From assembly GCA_963828505.1 (NCBI GenBank), contig CAWHFM010000002.1:1-64000 (forward strand): 64,000 nucleotides of DNA. Direction: 5' to 3'. Positions 25,165 through 33,376 of this stretch are shown one piece after another (position 1 is the first letter of the stretch; each line of letters starts with the position of its first letter). The stretch comes from Bog-473 sp963828505 (lineage in GTDB: Bacteria > Actinomycetota > Acidimicrobiia > Acidimicrobiales > RAAP-2). The notes under the pieces are model-generated. The model made no database searches and had not been told where the DNA came from. It saw only the letters and a list, made by a program, of their open reading frames with translations. Position numbers and translations under genes: made by a program.

Positions 25165-26790
25165 TCAGCCTTCGTTGTAAACGCCTTCACCGAGCGAGGT
25201 CACCATCGGGTCGAGTCCCGGGTCGATGATCTGCTGTACTCCCGCTTGCGTAAGGTGGACGTTGTCCGGGGTCCGAGCAACGACGCCGTCGAGGGTCTGC
25301 GCGTAGGCCCCGTTGGAGCTCAGAAGACCGTTGACGGCCAAAACCGAGACGAAGGAACGGTCCTTTGCCGCGACAGCCCAAACCAGGTCGTTGAAGTCGT
25401 CGACCACCCAGGCGGGTGTGCCGTTCCCATAGTACGGCGCTGTGTTCAAGATCACTTCGGCTCCATCGGCGTGGGCGATGTCCACGACATGTCGAAGGTT
25501 TTCTTGGATGTAGGCGGAGTAGGCGGGGCTGCTCAAGTTGACGTAGGAACCACTCCACAGCCGGGTCTGACTCTCCCAAAAGCCGAGTTGGACCACGACG
25601 ACGTCGGGATGGCTCCGCTGTACCGTCCACTGCATCTGCGCCTCCCAGTCCGCGCAGGCGGCCACGCCGGCCTCGTCTTTCGGAGGCGAGGTCCAAGCCT
25701 CGATCTCGGCACCGTTGGTGGCGCCGCAGCCCGGAGTCGCGCCGTTGTAGGTCCGATAACCAGGGTCGGATGCCGTGGTGTAGTAGGCCTCGTACCAGCC
25801 GAGCGAGTCCCCGAGGAAGGCCACACGGAGCCGTCCCGAATGAGCTGCCTCCGAGCCCTGGGGCAAGGACAGAATGGCCACCCCGGCCGGGATGGCGGTC
25901 GACAGAGAAGAGGGATACAGCGGCGGATGCATAGGAGACGAGGCGCCTCCGCTGTATTGCGCATCGCCGAAGGCGTAGACCGAGTCGTCGCGGCTGACGA
26001 GCCAGTACCCGCCCCCATCAGGTGTGACGGTCATACCCGAAATTGGTGACGCCGGCGGATCGTCACCGAATGATTCGAGGGGTTTGGCATCACCGAACGA
26101 GAAGACGCTCCCGTTCGAGTCGACCACCCAGTAACCCTGGCCGTCGGTTGTCGCCGCGATGGCGACGATTGAGCCGTCTGAAACGAGAGAACCCGCTGAA
26201 CCGAAGACACCGGCGTCTCCGAAGCAGTAGACCGCGCCGTCGGCACCGACGAGCCAATACCCCTGACCGCTGGCCGTCGAAGCCATGCCGACGATCGGCT
26301 GCGCAAGCGGCACGCCGGCCATGGACCCGTAGAACGAGGCGTCTCCGAACGAGTAGACCGCGCCGTCGGCACCGACGAGCCAATACCCCTGACCGCTGGC
26401 CGTCGAAGCCATGCCGACGATCGTCTGCGCAAGCGGCACGCCGGCCATGGACCCGTAGAACGAGGCGTCTCCGAACGAGTAGACCCCGCCATCTGACGAC
26501 ACCAACCAATAGCCGTCTGAGTGATTCGTGGCCGCACCCACCACGGGGCCGGTGAGCGACGACCCGAGCATGTCGCCTCGGAAGCCTGCTCCCCCGTAGG
26601 TGATCACGCTCCCCGCCGCATCGATGACGGCATACGAGCCGTCCGTGGGTGCCTCGGCGGTGGAACGTGCCACGTGGATCGGCACTCGTTGGGTGGCTGC
26701 AGCGATCGCCGGGAAAAGGGCGGACATGACGACGACTGCCGTCACCGTCACGAGACTCAGCGGGATCCTGCGTGAGGCACGTTTCGTCAT
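25165..26790 (-). CDS. Secreted repeat protein with C-terminal SGNH/GDSL hydrolase domain
   Basis: 541 residues from ATG 26790 (GGAGCGG upstream), followed by a signal peptide (RIPLSLVTVTAVVVMSALF, cleavage near AIAAA). Residues about 50–300 are imperfect 42-residue repeats with GYWLV, DGAVYSFGDA and GSMAGVPLAQ elements, typical of secreted Acidimicrobiia proteins and likely a propeller-like fold. Residues about 320–535 form an SGNH hydrolase: FLGDSLGWYEA (Ser block), VVVVQLGFWES (block III-like), and DNVHLTQAG (Asp-His). An exported esterase or deacetylase is expected. Two repeats are nearly identical at DNA level. Confidence 0.82.
   Translation of the reverse strand: MTKRASRRIPLSLVTVTAVVVMSALFPAIAAATQRVPIHVARSTAEAPTDGSYAVIDAAGSVITYGGAGFRGDMLGSSLTGPVVGAATNHSDGYWLVSSDGGVYSFGDASFYGSMAGVPLAQTIVGMASTASGQGYWLVGADGAVYSFGDASFYGSMAGVPLAQPIVGMASTASGQGYWLVGADGAVYCFGDAGVFGSAGSLVSDGSIVAIAATTDGQGYWVVDSNGSVFSFGDAKPLESFGDDPPASPISGMTVTPDGGGYWLVSRDDSVYAFGDAQYSGGASSPMHPPLYPSSLSTAIPAGVAILSLPQGSEAAHSGRLRVAFLGDSLGWYEAYYTTASDPGYRTYNGATPGCGATNGAEIEAWTSPPKDEAGVAACADWEAQMQWTVQRSHPDVVVVQLGFWESQTRLWSGSYVNLSSPAYSAYIQENLRHVVDIAHADGAEVILNTAPYYGNGTPAWVVDDFNDLVWAVAAKDRSFVSVLAVNGLLSSNGAYAQTLDGVVARTPDNVHLTQAGVQQIIDPGLDPMVTSLGEGVYNEG
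26227..26478. repeat. 126-bp tandem repeat within the SGNH-protein gene
   Basis: Identical landmarks (GTAGACC) occur at 26227, 26353 and 26479, giving an exact 126-bp period (42 codons). The two complete units differ at only a few bases, far less than the other repeats of the same gene, indicating recent duplication or gene conversion. Confidence 0.9.
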
Positions 26791-27117
26791 TTCCAGCCGC
26801 TCCGCGGTCGTTGCAGCTCCAACAAGAAGATCGTCATGGACCACGGCGACGGCGTCTGTGCCGTAGGACACACAACAGGTGTCACCGCCGACACGGTGGC
26901 GTGACTTGTCCCGACGAATCCGAGCGACTTCCGTTTCGACCGCACTCAGCGCAAGCCGCGCCGACGAACGGGCCAAGGCGCGGGCGGCGGGGCGGCCGGG
27001 GACCGGGTTGGCGGGGCGGGGCTACCGGTGGCTTCACCCTCCGGTCGTTCGGGAACTCCCGAAGAGCACGGCTCCGACGCCCCGCACGGCAGGCTCTGCG
27101 CCCGCACAAAGGGCATG
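26791..27117. other. Divergent intergenic region between the SGNH gene and the cobalamin riboswitch
   Basis: About 330 nt with no convincing gene. It separates the minus-strand secreted hydrolase from the plus-strand riboswitch leader and must contain promoters for both directions. A GC-rich part around 26975–27030 is notable only for composition. Confidence 0.45.
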
Positions 27118-27265
27118 TGTTAGCGTCCGATCGCAGTCACAGGTAGCGCAGCGGGGAAGCCGGTCGAAGTCCGGCACTGGTCCGCAGCCGTAGGTGGTCG
27201 AACAGGTCGTTCGTCACAAGTCGGAATGCCGCTGAACTACCGAGTGGGTCCCTACCCGTCGAGAA
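27118..27265 (+). promoter_or_regulatory. Cobalamin (AdoCbl) riboswitch
   Basis: The core at about 27146–27193 reads GCGCAGCGGGGAAGCCGGT, then TCCGG, CTG and CCGCAGCCGTA. This is the conserved B12-box arrangement (GGGAA...CCGGT...TCCGG...CTG.CCGCA). The downstream AAGTCGGAATGCCGCTGAACTACC is equivalent to the conserved 3' part. It is followed by a GC-rich region (about 27270–27330) that can form a hairpin, then the ribosome-binding site of the first gene. High cobalamin should reduce expression of the operon. Outer boundaries are approximate. Confidence 0.88.
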
Positions 27266-27345
27266 ATGCGGCAAGGATCCGGGTGGTCTCCGGTGGTTGA
27301 CGACCGGGCCTTTCGGGTTCGCTGCCCGGAAATGGAGTCGTCCCC

Positions 27346-28686
27346 GTGAAGTTCCACCGAATTCTGACGCCGGCAGCCCTCGGGGTCTGCACCGTCATGG
27401 CCCTTGCCGCGTCACCGGCAACGGCCGACGCGGCGTCGTCTCTCCCTCAGCCCGTGTCTGCTCAATCAGGAGCCACCTGGCTCGCTGGTCAGTTCACGCC
27501 ACAGGGCTACATCCCGTCGCAATCCGATCCGGGCACGGCCGATCTGTCGGCTACCGCGAACAGCATCTTGGCGTTGGCCAGTGCCAGCGTCGACGCGAGC
27601 CTCGCCGCGACGGCGATCTCCTACATGAAGGAGAACGTGGACGCCTATGTGGTCCAGGACGGGGCGGACGGACCCGGACAGCTGGCGCTTCTGATCCTCG
27701 ACGCCCATGCGCTCGGCGTCGATCCGAGCTCGTTCGGTGGCACCGATCTCGTCTCACGCCTCCTGGCGACGGAGCAAACGTCAGGGCACAACGAGGGACT
27801 GTTCGGCACGAAATCGCAGCTGCACGACTATCAGGCGGGAGTGTACGACCAGGGGTTCGCGCTGGCTGCCCTGGCGGCGGTCGGTGACACAACTGGTTCG
27901 GCGATCACTGCCGCCGACTCGTGGTTGCGCAGCCAGCAATGCCCCGACGGCGGCTGGACCAGCTACGAATCGGCGTACAACCCGTGCAACGGATCACCGG
28001 CTGATTACGAAGGGCCCGACACGAACTCGACGGCACTCGCCATCGACGGGCTCTCCGCCCAGGGCGACCTCGGCGGCTCGGCCGAAAGCAACGCACACGC
28101 GTTTCTCGTCCGCGCCCAGGACAGCGACGGCGGTTGGGGCTACGAGCCGAATTCGGGCAGCGCTCCGGGGTCGACTGACCCCGACTCGACGGCGCTCGTT
28201 GTCCAAGCCATCCTCGCCCTGGGTGACTCGCCGACGCAGCCGCCGTTCGTGCAGAGTGCGAACCCGGTTTCGGTGTTGGAGTCCTTTCAGCTGGGCTCGG
28301 GTGACGACCAAGGTGCATTCACCTACCCGGGCGTCAGCGGGCCGAACCTCCTTGCCACCTACGAGGCAGTTCCCGCGGTCGCCGGCGTGGTCTTTCCTTT
28401 CAATCTCTTCGTGACGAACGCGTCGCTGCCGTCGGGCTCCGTCGGCCAGCACTACAAGGCGCAGCTCACCGCAAGTGGTGGAAACGCCCCGTACACGTGG
28501 TCGGTGAAGAACGGCTTTGGAACTCTGCCGTCCGGGCTGACCTTGAACAAGTCGACTGGGGTGATCTCGGGCAAGCCGAGCGCCTCGGGGACGTCGACCT
28601 TCGTCGTAGAGGTCAAAGACACCAAGACATCGTCGCAACCTCGGCATGACAATGTCGGCTGGGCGTTCCTCTCCATAACCACGTGA
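27346..28686 (+). CDS. Secreted alpha/alpha-toroid (prenyltransferase/squalene-cyclase-repeat) protein, intrinsic-factor alpha-domain-like
   Basis: 446 residues from GTG 27346 (AATGGAG upstream). Signal peptide (ILTPAALGVCTVMALAAS, cleavage near ADA). Residues about 35–330 contain repeated helices with CPDGGWTSYE, DSDGGWGYEP and DTNSTALAIDGL/DPDSTALVVQAIL turns. These resemble the alpha6-alpha6 barrel of squalene-cyclase/prenyltransferase repeats and of the alpha domain of animal intrinsic factor and transcobalamin. Residues about 350–446 form an Ig-like putative domain (LPSGSVGQHYKAQL, GTLPSGLTL). No cyclase DXDD motif is seen, arguing for binding rather than catalysis. First gene after the cobalamin riboswitch and coupled to the DUF4430 gene, so cobalamin or cobamide capture is inferred. 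Confidence 0.78.
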   Translation: MKFHRILTPAALGVCTVMALAASPATADAASSLPQPVSAQSGATWLAGQFTPQGYIPSQSDPGTADLSATANSILALASASVDASLAATAISYMKENVDAYVVQDGADGPGQLALLILDAHALGVDPSSFGGTDLVSRLLATEQTSGHNEGLFGTKSQLHDYQAGVYDQGFALAALAAVGDTTGSAITAADSWLRSQQCPDGGWTSYESAYNPCNGSPADYEGPDTNSTALAIDGLSAQGDLGGSAESNAHAFLVRAQDSDGGWGYEPNSGSAPGSTDPDSTALVVQAILALGDSPTQPPFVQSANPVSVLESFQLGSGDDQGAFTYPGVSGPNLLATYEAVPAVAGVVFPFNLFVTNASLPSGSVGQHYKAQLTASGGNAPYTWSVKNGFGTLPSGLTLNKSTGVISGKPSASGTSTFVVEVKDTKTSSQPRHDNVGWAFLSITT

Positions 28687-29633
28687 GCGATCTGAGCGGC
28701 TCCATGCGCAGACACCGGCGCGGAGGATTGCTCGTCACGTTGGGTCTTGCCGCCGGTGGCGTGCTCGTCGCGACGAATCCAGGCGTCCCTGCGCTCGCGA
28801 GCGGCCAGGTGTGTGCCGGGATCGTCATCGACGACGGAACGGGTGCGGCGGCGCTGACTCAGGGCGCCTCGGTCCCTCCGGGTTCCAGCGACCTCGACCT
28901 CCTGGAGGCGGCAGGCGATTCCTTTAAGCAGGTCGATTCCGGGCTGGTGTGCGTAATCAACGGGTATCCGGTCAACGGCGTACAGAACTGCCTCGAGGCG
29001 GATCACGGTCTCTTCTACTACTGGTCGTACTGGGAGGGCGACGCCACGACCAACACGTGGACCTATGCCAACGTGGGGCCGGCGGAGCACACGGTGGATG
29101 CGGGACAATCGTACGTCGAGGGATGGCGCTACCAAGACCCCGGGCCTGACACTCCTGCGGCAGCCAAGCCGTCGGAGACACCAGCCGCGGCATTCGCCCA
29201 GGCCTGTCAGAGCGCGCCTCCGACAACCACCACGACGACCACCACGACGCCGGGTGGTCGTCGTGGTGGAAGACACCCCGGTGCGACCTCGGCAGCTCCC
29301 CTCCCCGCGCCGCCCACCACGGCAACCCGCGCAACCGGCCCAGGGAAACCGAGTCGCACCTCGGGAGGCCAGGCTGCGACCACGTCCACGACCACGACAC
29401 AGGCTCGGAGCGGACAGGGTGCAGGCGCTCTCTCCATCTCCACGACTTCGACGTCCACCACCCAGAACCGGCAGAAACCGAAGTCGTCATCCGAGCTCGC
29501 CCTCGCTCGTCCCGCTGGGCATGGCGCTTCAGGGGCAGACTCCGCGCTGCCCGTCATCGGCGTGGCGGTCATCGTCGCGATGTTGGGCGTTCTGGCCTGG
29601 CTCTGGTGGCGGCGAAGGCCGGCCGAAGAGTGA
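28683..29633 (+). CDS. Wall/membrane-anchored DUF4430 (transcobalamin beta-domain-like) protein
   Basis: 316 residues from GTG 28683 (GTGA overlap). Signal peptide (RRGGLLVTLGLAAGGVLVAT). A domain at about 40–160 includes VCAGIVIDDG, GLVCVINGYPVNG, HGLFYYWSYWEGD and VEGWRYQDPG, which fits DUF4430, the family related to the C-terminal beta domain of transcobalamins. A Thr/Pro/Gly-rich linker (nine consecutive Thr near residue 185) of about 110 residues could span the wall. The C-terminus is a single TM helix (LPVIGVAVIVAMLGVLAWLW) with an RRRPAEE tail. It probably holds ligand next to the ECF importer encoded downstream. Confidence 0.82.
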   Translation: MSDLSGSMRRHRRGGLLVTLGLAAGGVLVATNPGVPALASGQVCAGIVIDDGTGAAALTQGASVPPGSSDLDLLEAAGDSFKQVDSGLVCVINGYPVNGVQNCLEADHGLFYYWSYWEGDATTNTWTYANVGPAEHTVDAGQSYVEGWRYQDPGPDTPAAAKPSETPAAAFAQACQSAPPTTTTTTTTTPGGRRGGRHPGATSAAPLPAPPTTATRATGPGKPSRTSGGQAATTSTTTTQARSGQGAGALSISTTSTSTTQNRQKPKSSSELALARPAGHGASGADSALPVIGVAVIVAMLGVLAWLWWRRRPAEE

Positions 29634-30820
29634 CTCGGGCCGCCGCTCCCCGGCGCCGCTCGCTGCACCCGGTGGCGTGGTGGTTGTGGGCGGCGGGGTT
29701 GGCGGTCTGCGCCATGCGGACGAACAACCCGTTCCTCCTGGCCCTGATCGGAGCCGTTGCCTGCTTCGTCGTGTCCGTGTGTCGGAGTAGCGCGCCGTGG
29801 TCACGCTCCATCGGCTTCTTCCTCCGCCTGGGGGTGATCGTCATCGTGATCCGGGTCGTGATTGAGATCCTCTTCGGCCAACGGGGCGTGCCGGGGCACG
29901 TTCTCTTCAATCTGCCCCAGGTGCCACTGCCATCGTGGGCGGTGGCCGTGAGCATCGGCGGAGCGGTCACCTTGGAGTCCATCCTCGACGCCTTCGTGGA
30001 GGGACTGCAGATCGCCGTGATCCTGCTCTGCTTCGGGGCGGCGAACTCGCTGGCCAGCCCATATCGGCTCCTGCGCTGCCTTCCGGCCGTGCTGTACGAG
30101 ACCGGCGTAGCGGTCACCGTGGCCCTCGCCTTCACCCCCGAGTTGGTCCAGTCCATCGGAATCGTGCGTCAGGCCCGCCGTCAGCGCGGCATCCCCACCA
30201 GGGGCCTGCGGGGCATGCGCGGCGTTGCGGTCCCGGTGCTGGAGAGCGCGCTGGACCGGTCGTTGCAGCTCGCCACCAGCATGGACGCACGTGGCTACGG
30301 ACGCAGGGTCTCCGTTGGCAACGCCTCGCGACGGCTGGCCAGTCTGGCCACGACGGCAGGGTTGTTGTTGGTTGCCGTCGGGCTCTACGGCGTGATCGAT
30401 TCGGGTTCGCTCTTCGGTTTAGGTCTTCCGATCATGGCCGTGGCCGCGCTCTTGTGCGGAATAGGTCTTGCCATCGGTGGCCGGCGAACGGCGCGTTCGC
30501 GCTATCGCCCCGACCCTTGGCGTCGGCCCGAGTGGTTGGTGGCCGCTTCCGGGCTCGTCGCGCTTCTCGCCATGACCATGGCGCACGCCCTCGATGTACC
30601 AGGGCTCACAATTTCCTTCACCCCTTTGGCGTTCCCGAGCATCCCTTTGCTGGCGGTCGTCGGGATCCTCATCGCTTTGACCCCGGCCGTTGCTGCCCCG
30701 GGGACGATCAGCCGGTCGACACGGCACACCGGGGGCGGTCCCGCGGGCGACACACCGCAGGCGAGCGACTCTCGGGACGGCCGCCCCATTCCCGCCGACT
30801 TGTCGAGAACTTCGGCATGA
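29630..30820 (+). CDS. ECF transporter transmembrane T component (EcfT/CbiQ family)
   Basis: 396 residues from GTG 29630 (GTGA overlap). About six to eight hydrophobic segments. Two Ala-Arg-Gly-type signature motifs on the cytoplasmic coupling helices, ARRQRGI and MDARGYG, define the EcfT/CbiQ family. Longer than usual by a C-terminal hydrophobic part and a Gly/Ser/Asp-rich tail. It couples the ATPase to the S component. Position in the riboswitch operon points to vitamin B12 or related corrinoid as the substrate; a dedicated rather than shared ECF module is implied because all parts are together. Confidence 0.9.
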   Translation: MTRAAAPRRRSLHPVAWWLWAAGLAVCAMRTNNPFLLALIGAVACFVVSVCRSSAPWSRSIGFFLRLGVIVIVIRVVIEILFGQRGVPGHVLFNLPQVPLPSWAVAVSIGGAVTLESILDAFVEGLQIAVILLCFGAANSLASPYRLLRCLPAVLYETGVAVTVALAFTPELVQSIGIVRQARRQRGIPTRGLRGMRGVAVPVLESALDRSLQLATSMDARGYGRRVSVGNASRRLASLATTAGLLLVAVGLYGVIDSGSLFGLGLPIMAVAALLCGIGLAIGGRRTARSRYRPDPWRRPEWLVAASGLVALLAMTMAHALDVPGLTISFTPLAFPSIPLLAVVGILIALTPAVAAPGTISRSTRHTGGGPAGDTPQASDSRDGRPIPADLSRTSA

Positions 30821-32448
30821 TCCGGTTCGACGACGTGTCCTTTACCTACACCGACGCCGCTCGGCCGACACTGCACCGGGTCACGCTCGAGATCCCGGAG
30901 GGTGAACTGTGCGTGGTGGTCGGGGAAACCGGTACGGGGAAATCGACTTTGCTGCGGGCGATCAATGGGCTGGTTCCACACTTCAGCGGCGGCGTTCTCG
31001 CTGGTTCCGTGACGGTGGACGGGAGGACGACGAAGGAAAATCGACCGCGTGATCTGGCCGATGTGGTCGGCTTCGTCGGGCAGAACCCCCTGGCCACGTT
31101 CGTGACCGAGACCGTCGAGGACGAACTGGCGTACACCATGGAAAATCTCGGCGTGCCCTCCGATGCCATGCGGCGACGCGTGGAGGATGCCGTCGATCTG
31201 CTCGGCCTCCAGGATCTGAGGGAGCGATCCTTGCGAGCGCTGTCCGGTGGTCAGCAGCAGCGGGTGGCGATCGGGGCCGTGTTGACCGCGTCGCCCCGGC
31301 TGCTCGTGCTCGACGAGCCCACGTCGGCCCTAGATCCGGCGGCGGCCGAAGAGGTCCTGAGTTCTCTGGCCCGCCTGGTGCACGATCTCGGGCTGACCGT
31401 GGTCATGGCCGAACATCGGCTCGAGCGCGTCGTGCCGTTTGCCGACCGGATCATCCTCGTGCCGGGCGATGGTGCTGCACTCGTCGAGGGCCCACCGGAA
31501 GCGATCATGCGCTCGTCCTCCGTGGCGCCCCCACTGGTCGAATTGGGCCGTCTGATGGGCTGGGACCCGCTGCCGCTCTCGGTGCGTGACGCCCGGCGTC
31601 AGGCTGGCCCCTTGCGCCAACGCTTGGCAACGATGACGCCCCCAAAAGCGGGGTCGGTCAACGGCTCCACAACGGGTCTGACCGAGGCAGCCGCGGCCCG
31701 CAAGCTGAGTGTCTCGTACGGGCCCGTGATGGCCCTCGACGGCATAGACCTGTCAGTCGCTCGAGGTGAGGTTCTCGTCCTCATGGGGAGGAACGGTTCC
31801 GGTAAGTCCACCCTCCTCAACACGCTCTCGGGGGGGCGTGCGCCGACCCGCGGCACGGTGGTGGTCGATGGAAATGACCCCCGCTCGCTTCGCCCGGCTC
31901 AATTGATCCGCCGGGTGGGTCTGGTGCCTCAGGATCCGGGGCTACTGCTCTACGGGGAGAGCGTCGAGGCGGAATGCCGCACCGCCGACAATGTGTCGTC
32001 GCTGGCCCAGGGGACGACCTCTCAGACACTGGAACGGATACTGCCCGGCATGCCGGCCGACCGGCACCCCCGCGATCTGTCCGAGGGGCAACGGCTGGCT
32101 CTCGCGCTTGCGATCGTGATGGCTCCGGCGCCCGAGCTGCTCCTGCTCGACGAGCCGACGAGGGGGCTGGACTACCCGAGCAAGGACCGCCTGATTGAGG
32201 TCCTCCGCGAACTGGCAGGCGGCGGACACGCCATCGTGTTGGCCACCCACGACGTGGAACTGGCGGCCCGTGTCGCCGATCGGGCTGTCGTCCTGGCCGA
32301 CGGCCAGGTCATCACCGATGGTCCGGCCCGCCAGGTGGTGTGTCATTCCCCGGTCTTTGCGCCACAGGTGTCCAAGGTCCTCGCTCCCGAAGAGTGGCTG
32401 ACCGTGGACGAGGTGCGCCAGGCCCTTGGCGGACCGGTGCTGTCATGA
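30817..32448 (+). CDS. ECF transporter ATPase, fused A-A' (two ABC domains)
   Basis: 543 residues from ATG 30817 (ATGA overlap). The N-terminal ABC domain has Walker A GETGTGKST, Q-loop GQNP, signature LSGGQQQRVAIG, Walker B LLVLDEPTSALD and H-loop AEHRLE. The C-terminal domain has Walker A GRNGSGKST, Q-loop PQDP, a deviant signature LSEGQRLALALA, Walker B LLLLDEPTRGLD and ATHDVE. A linker of about 50 residues joins them. EcfA1 and EcfA2 are normally separate genes; tandem fusions occur in some actinobacteria. Energises the ECF complex with the T and S proteins flanking it. Confidence 0.92.
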   Translation: MIRFDDVSFTYTDAARPTLHRVTLEIPEGELCVVVGETGTGKSTLLRAINGLVPHFSGGVLAGSVTVDGRTTKENRPRDLADVVGFVGQNPLATFVTETVEDELAYTMENLGVPSDAMRRRVEDAVDLLGLQDLRERSLRALSGGQQQRVAIGAVLTASPRLLVLDEPTSALDPAAAEEVLSSLARLVHDLGLTVVMAEHRLERVVPFADRIILVPGDGAALVEGPPEAIMRSSSVAPPLVELGRLMGWDPLPLSVRDARRQAGPLRQRLATMTPPKAGSVNGSTTGLTEAAAARKLSVSYGPVMALDGIDLSVARGEVLVLMGRNGSGKSTLLNTLSGGRAPTRGTVVVDGNDPRSLRPAQLIRRVGLVPQDPGLLLYGESVEAECRTADNVSSLAQGTTSQTLERILPGMPADRHPRDLSEGQRLALALAIVMAPAPELLLLDEPTRGLDYPSKDRLIEVLRELAGGGHAIVLATHDVELAARVADRAVVLADGQVITDGPARQVVCHSPVFAPQVSKVLAPEEWLTVDEVRQALGGPVLS

Positions 32449-33317
32449 CGGTGTCGGTCCCGCGACAGGTGCCCCGGCGCGGACACCGGCTCACCCCCGC
32501 TATCCGGGTCCGAACCCGCTCCTCCCTCTTGCTCCTCCTGACCACGGTGTTCGGCGTCGCCGCCTTCGCGTGGCCCCTCATGATCCATCAACAGTCCGGG
32601 CCGGATGCCGCGCACAGCGGTGACGCCCCCTGGATATTCGTGGGGCTCATCCCGCTCCTGTTGGCCATCGTGATGGCCGAGCTCTCGGAGGGAGCCATCG
32701 ATGCCAAGGCGGTCGCGCTGCTCGGGATCCTCGCCGCGTGCTTTGCCGCCCTCCGGGTGCCCAGTCCCGGTATCAACGGCTTCGAACCCGAATGGTTCCT
32801 CCTCATCCTCTCGGCGCGGGTATTCGGACGGGGATTCGGATTCGTCCTCGGTGCCGTGGCCTTCTTTGCCTCGGCACTGATCACCGGAGGGGTGGGGCCC
32901 TGGTTGCCGTTCCAGATGCTCGCCGCGGCGTGGGTCGGGTTCGGCGCCGGCTGCCTGCCGCCCATGCGGGGCTTCCCAGAGCGCCTCATGCTTGCCGGCT
33001 ACGGGGTGGTCTCGGCCCTGGTTTACGGCCTCCTCACCAACTTCTGGTTCTGGCCGTTCGTCGGCGGCTCCACGACCTACTCCTTCGTGCCCGGCCTCGG
33101 CACTATCGCCAATCTTCACCGGTTCATCCTCTTCGACCTCACTACTTCCATGGGCTTCGACCTGACCAGGGCGGCCACCTGCGCTGTCATGGTGATCGTG
33201 CTGGGTAGACCCGTTCTGGCGGCGTTGCGCCGCGCCTCACGCCGGGCGGTTTTCGAGCCGCAGATCGAATTCGTCGATCACACGGCCCACGAAGCGGCCG
33301 TCGATCGGCCGGGCTGA
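32445..33317 (+). CDS. ECF transporter substrate-binding S component
   Basis: 290 residues from ATG 32445 (ATGA overlap). After a basic N-terminal tail come about six TM helices. RVFGRGFGFVLGAVAFF and ITGGVGPWLPFQMLAAAWVGFGAG match the conserved helix 3–4 region of S components (small-residue GxxxG-type packing and a GG..P..Q turn). Riboswitch control predicts corrinoid specificity. I cannot assign it to BtuM or CbrT subfamilies by eye. Last gene of the operon; 60 nt separate it from the convergent sigma-factor gene. Confidence 0.85.
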   Translation: MTVSVPRQVPRRGHRLTPAIRVRTRSSLLLLLTTVFGVAAFAWPLMIHQQSGPDAAHSGDAPWIFVGLIPLLLAIVMAELSEGAIDAKAVALLGILAACFAALRVPSPGINGFEPEWFLLILSARVFGRGFGFVLGAVAFFASALITGGVGPWLPFQMLAAAWVGFGAGCLPPMRGFPERLMLAGYGVVSALVYGLLTNFWFWPFVGGSTTYSFVPGLGTIANLHRFILFDLTTSMGFDLTRAATCAVMVIVLGRPVLAALRRASRRAVFEPQIEFVDHTAHEAAVDRPG

Positions 33318-33376
33318 ACCAGCGTCACCGAGGCTTGCGCATCCGCTGGGACGGTTTCGTCACGGCGTTCTGGACG

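Noticed and set aside
26227..26600. Possible CRISPR-like direct repeats
   Set aside because: Repeats are contiguous, 126 bp long, in frame and coding for a repeated protein module; there are no spacers.
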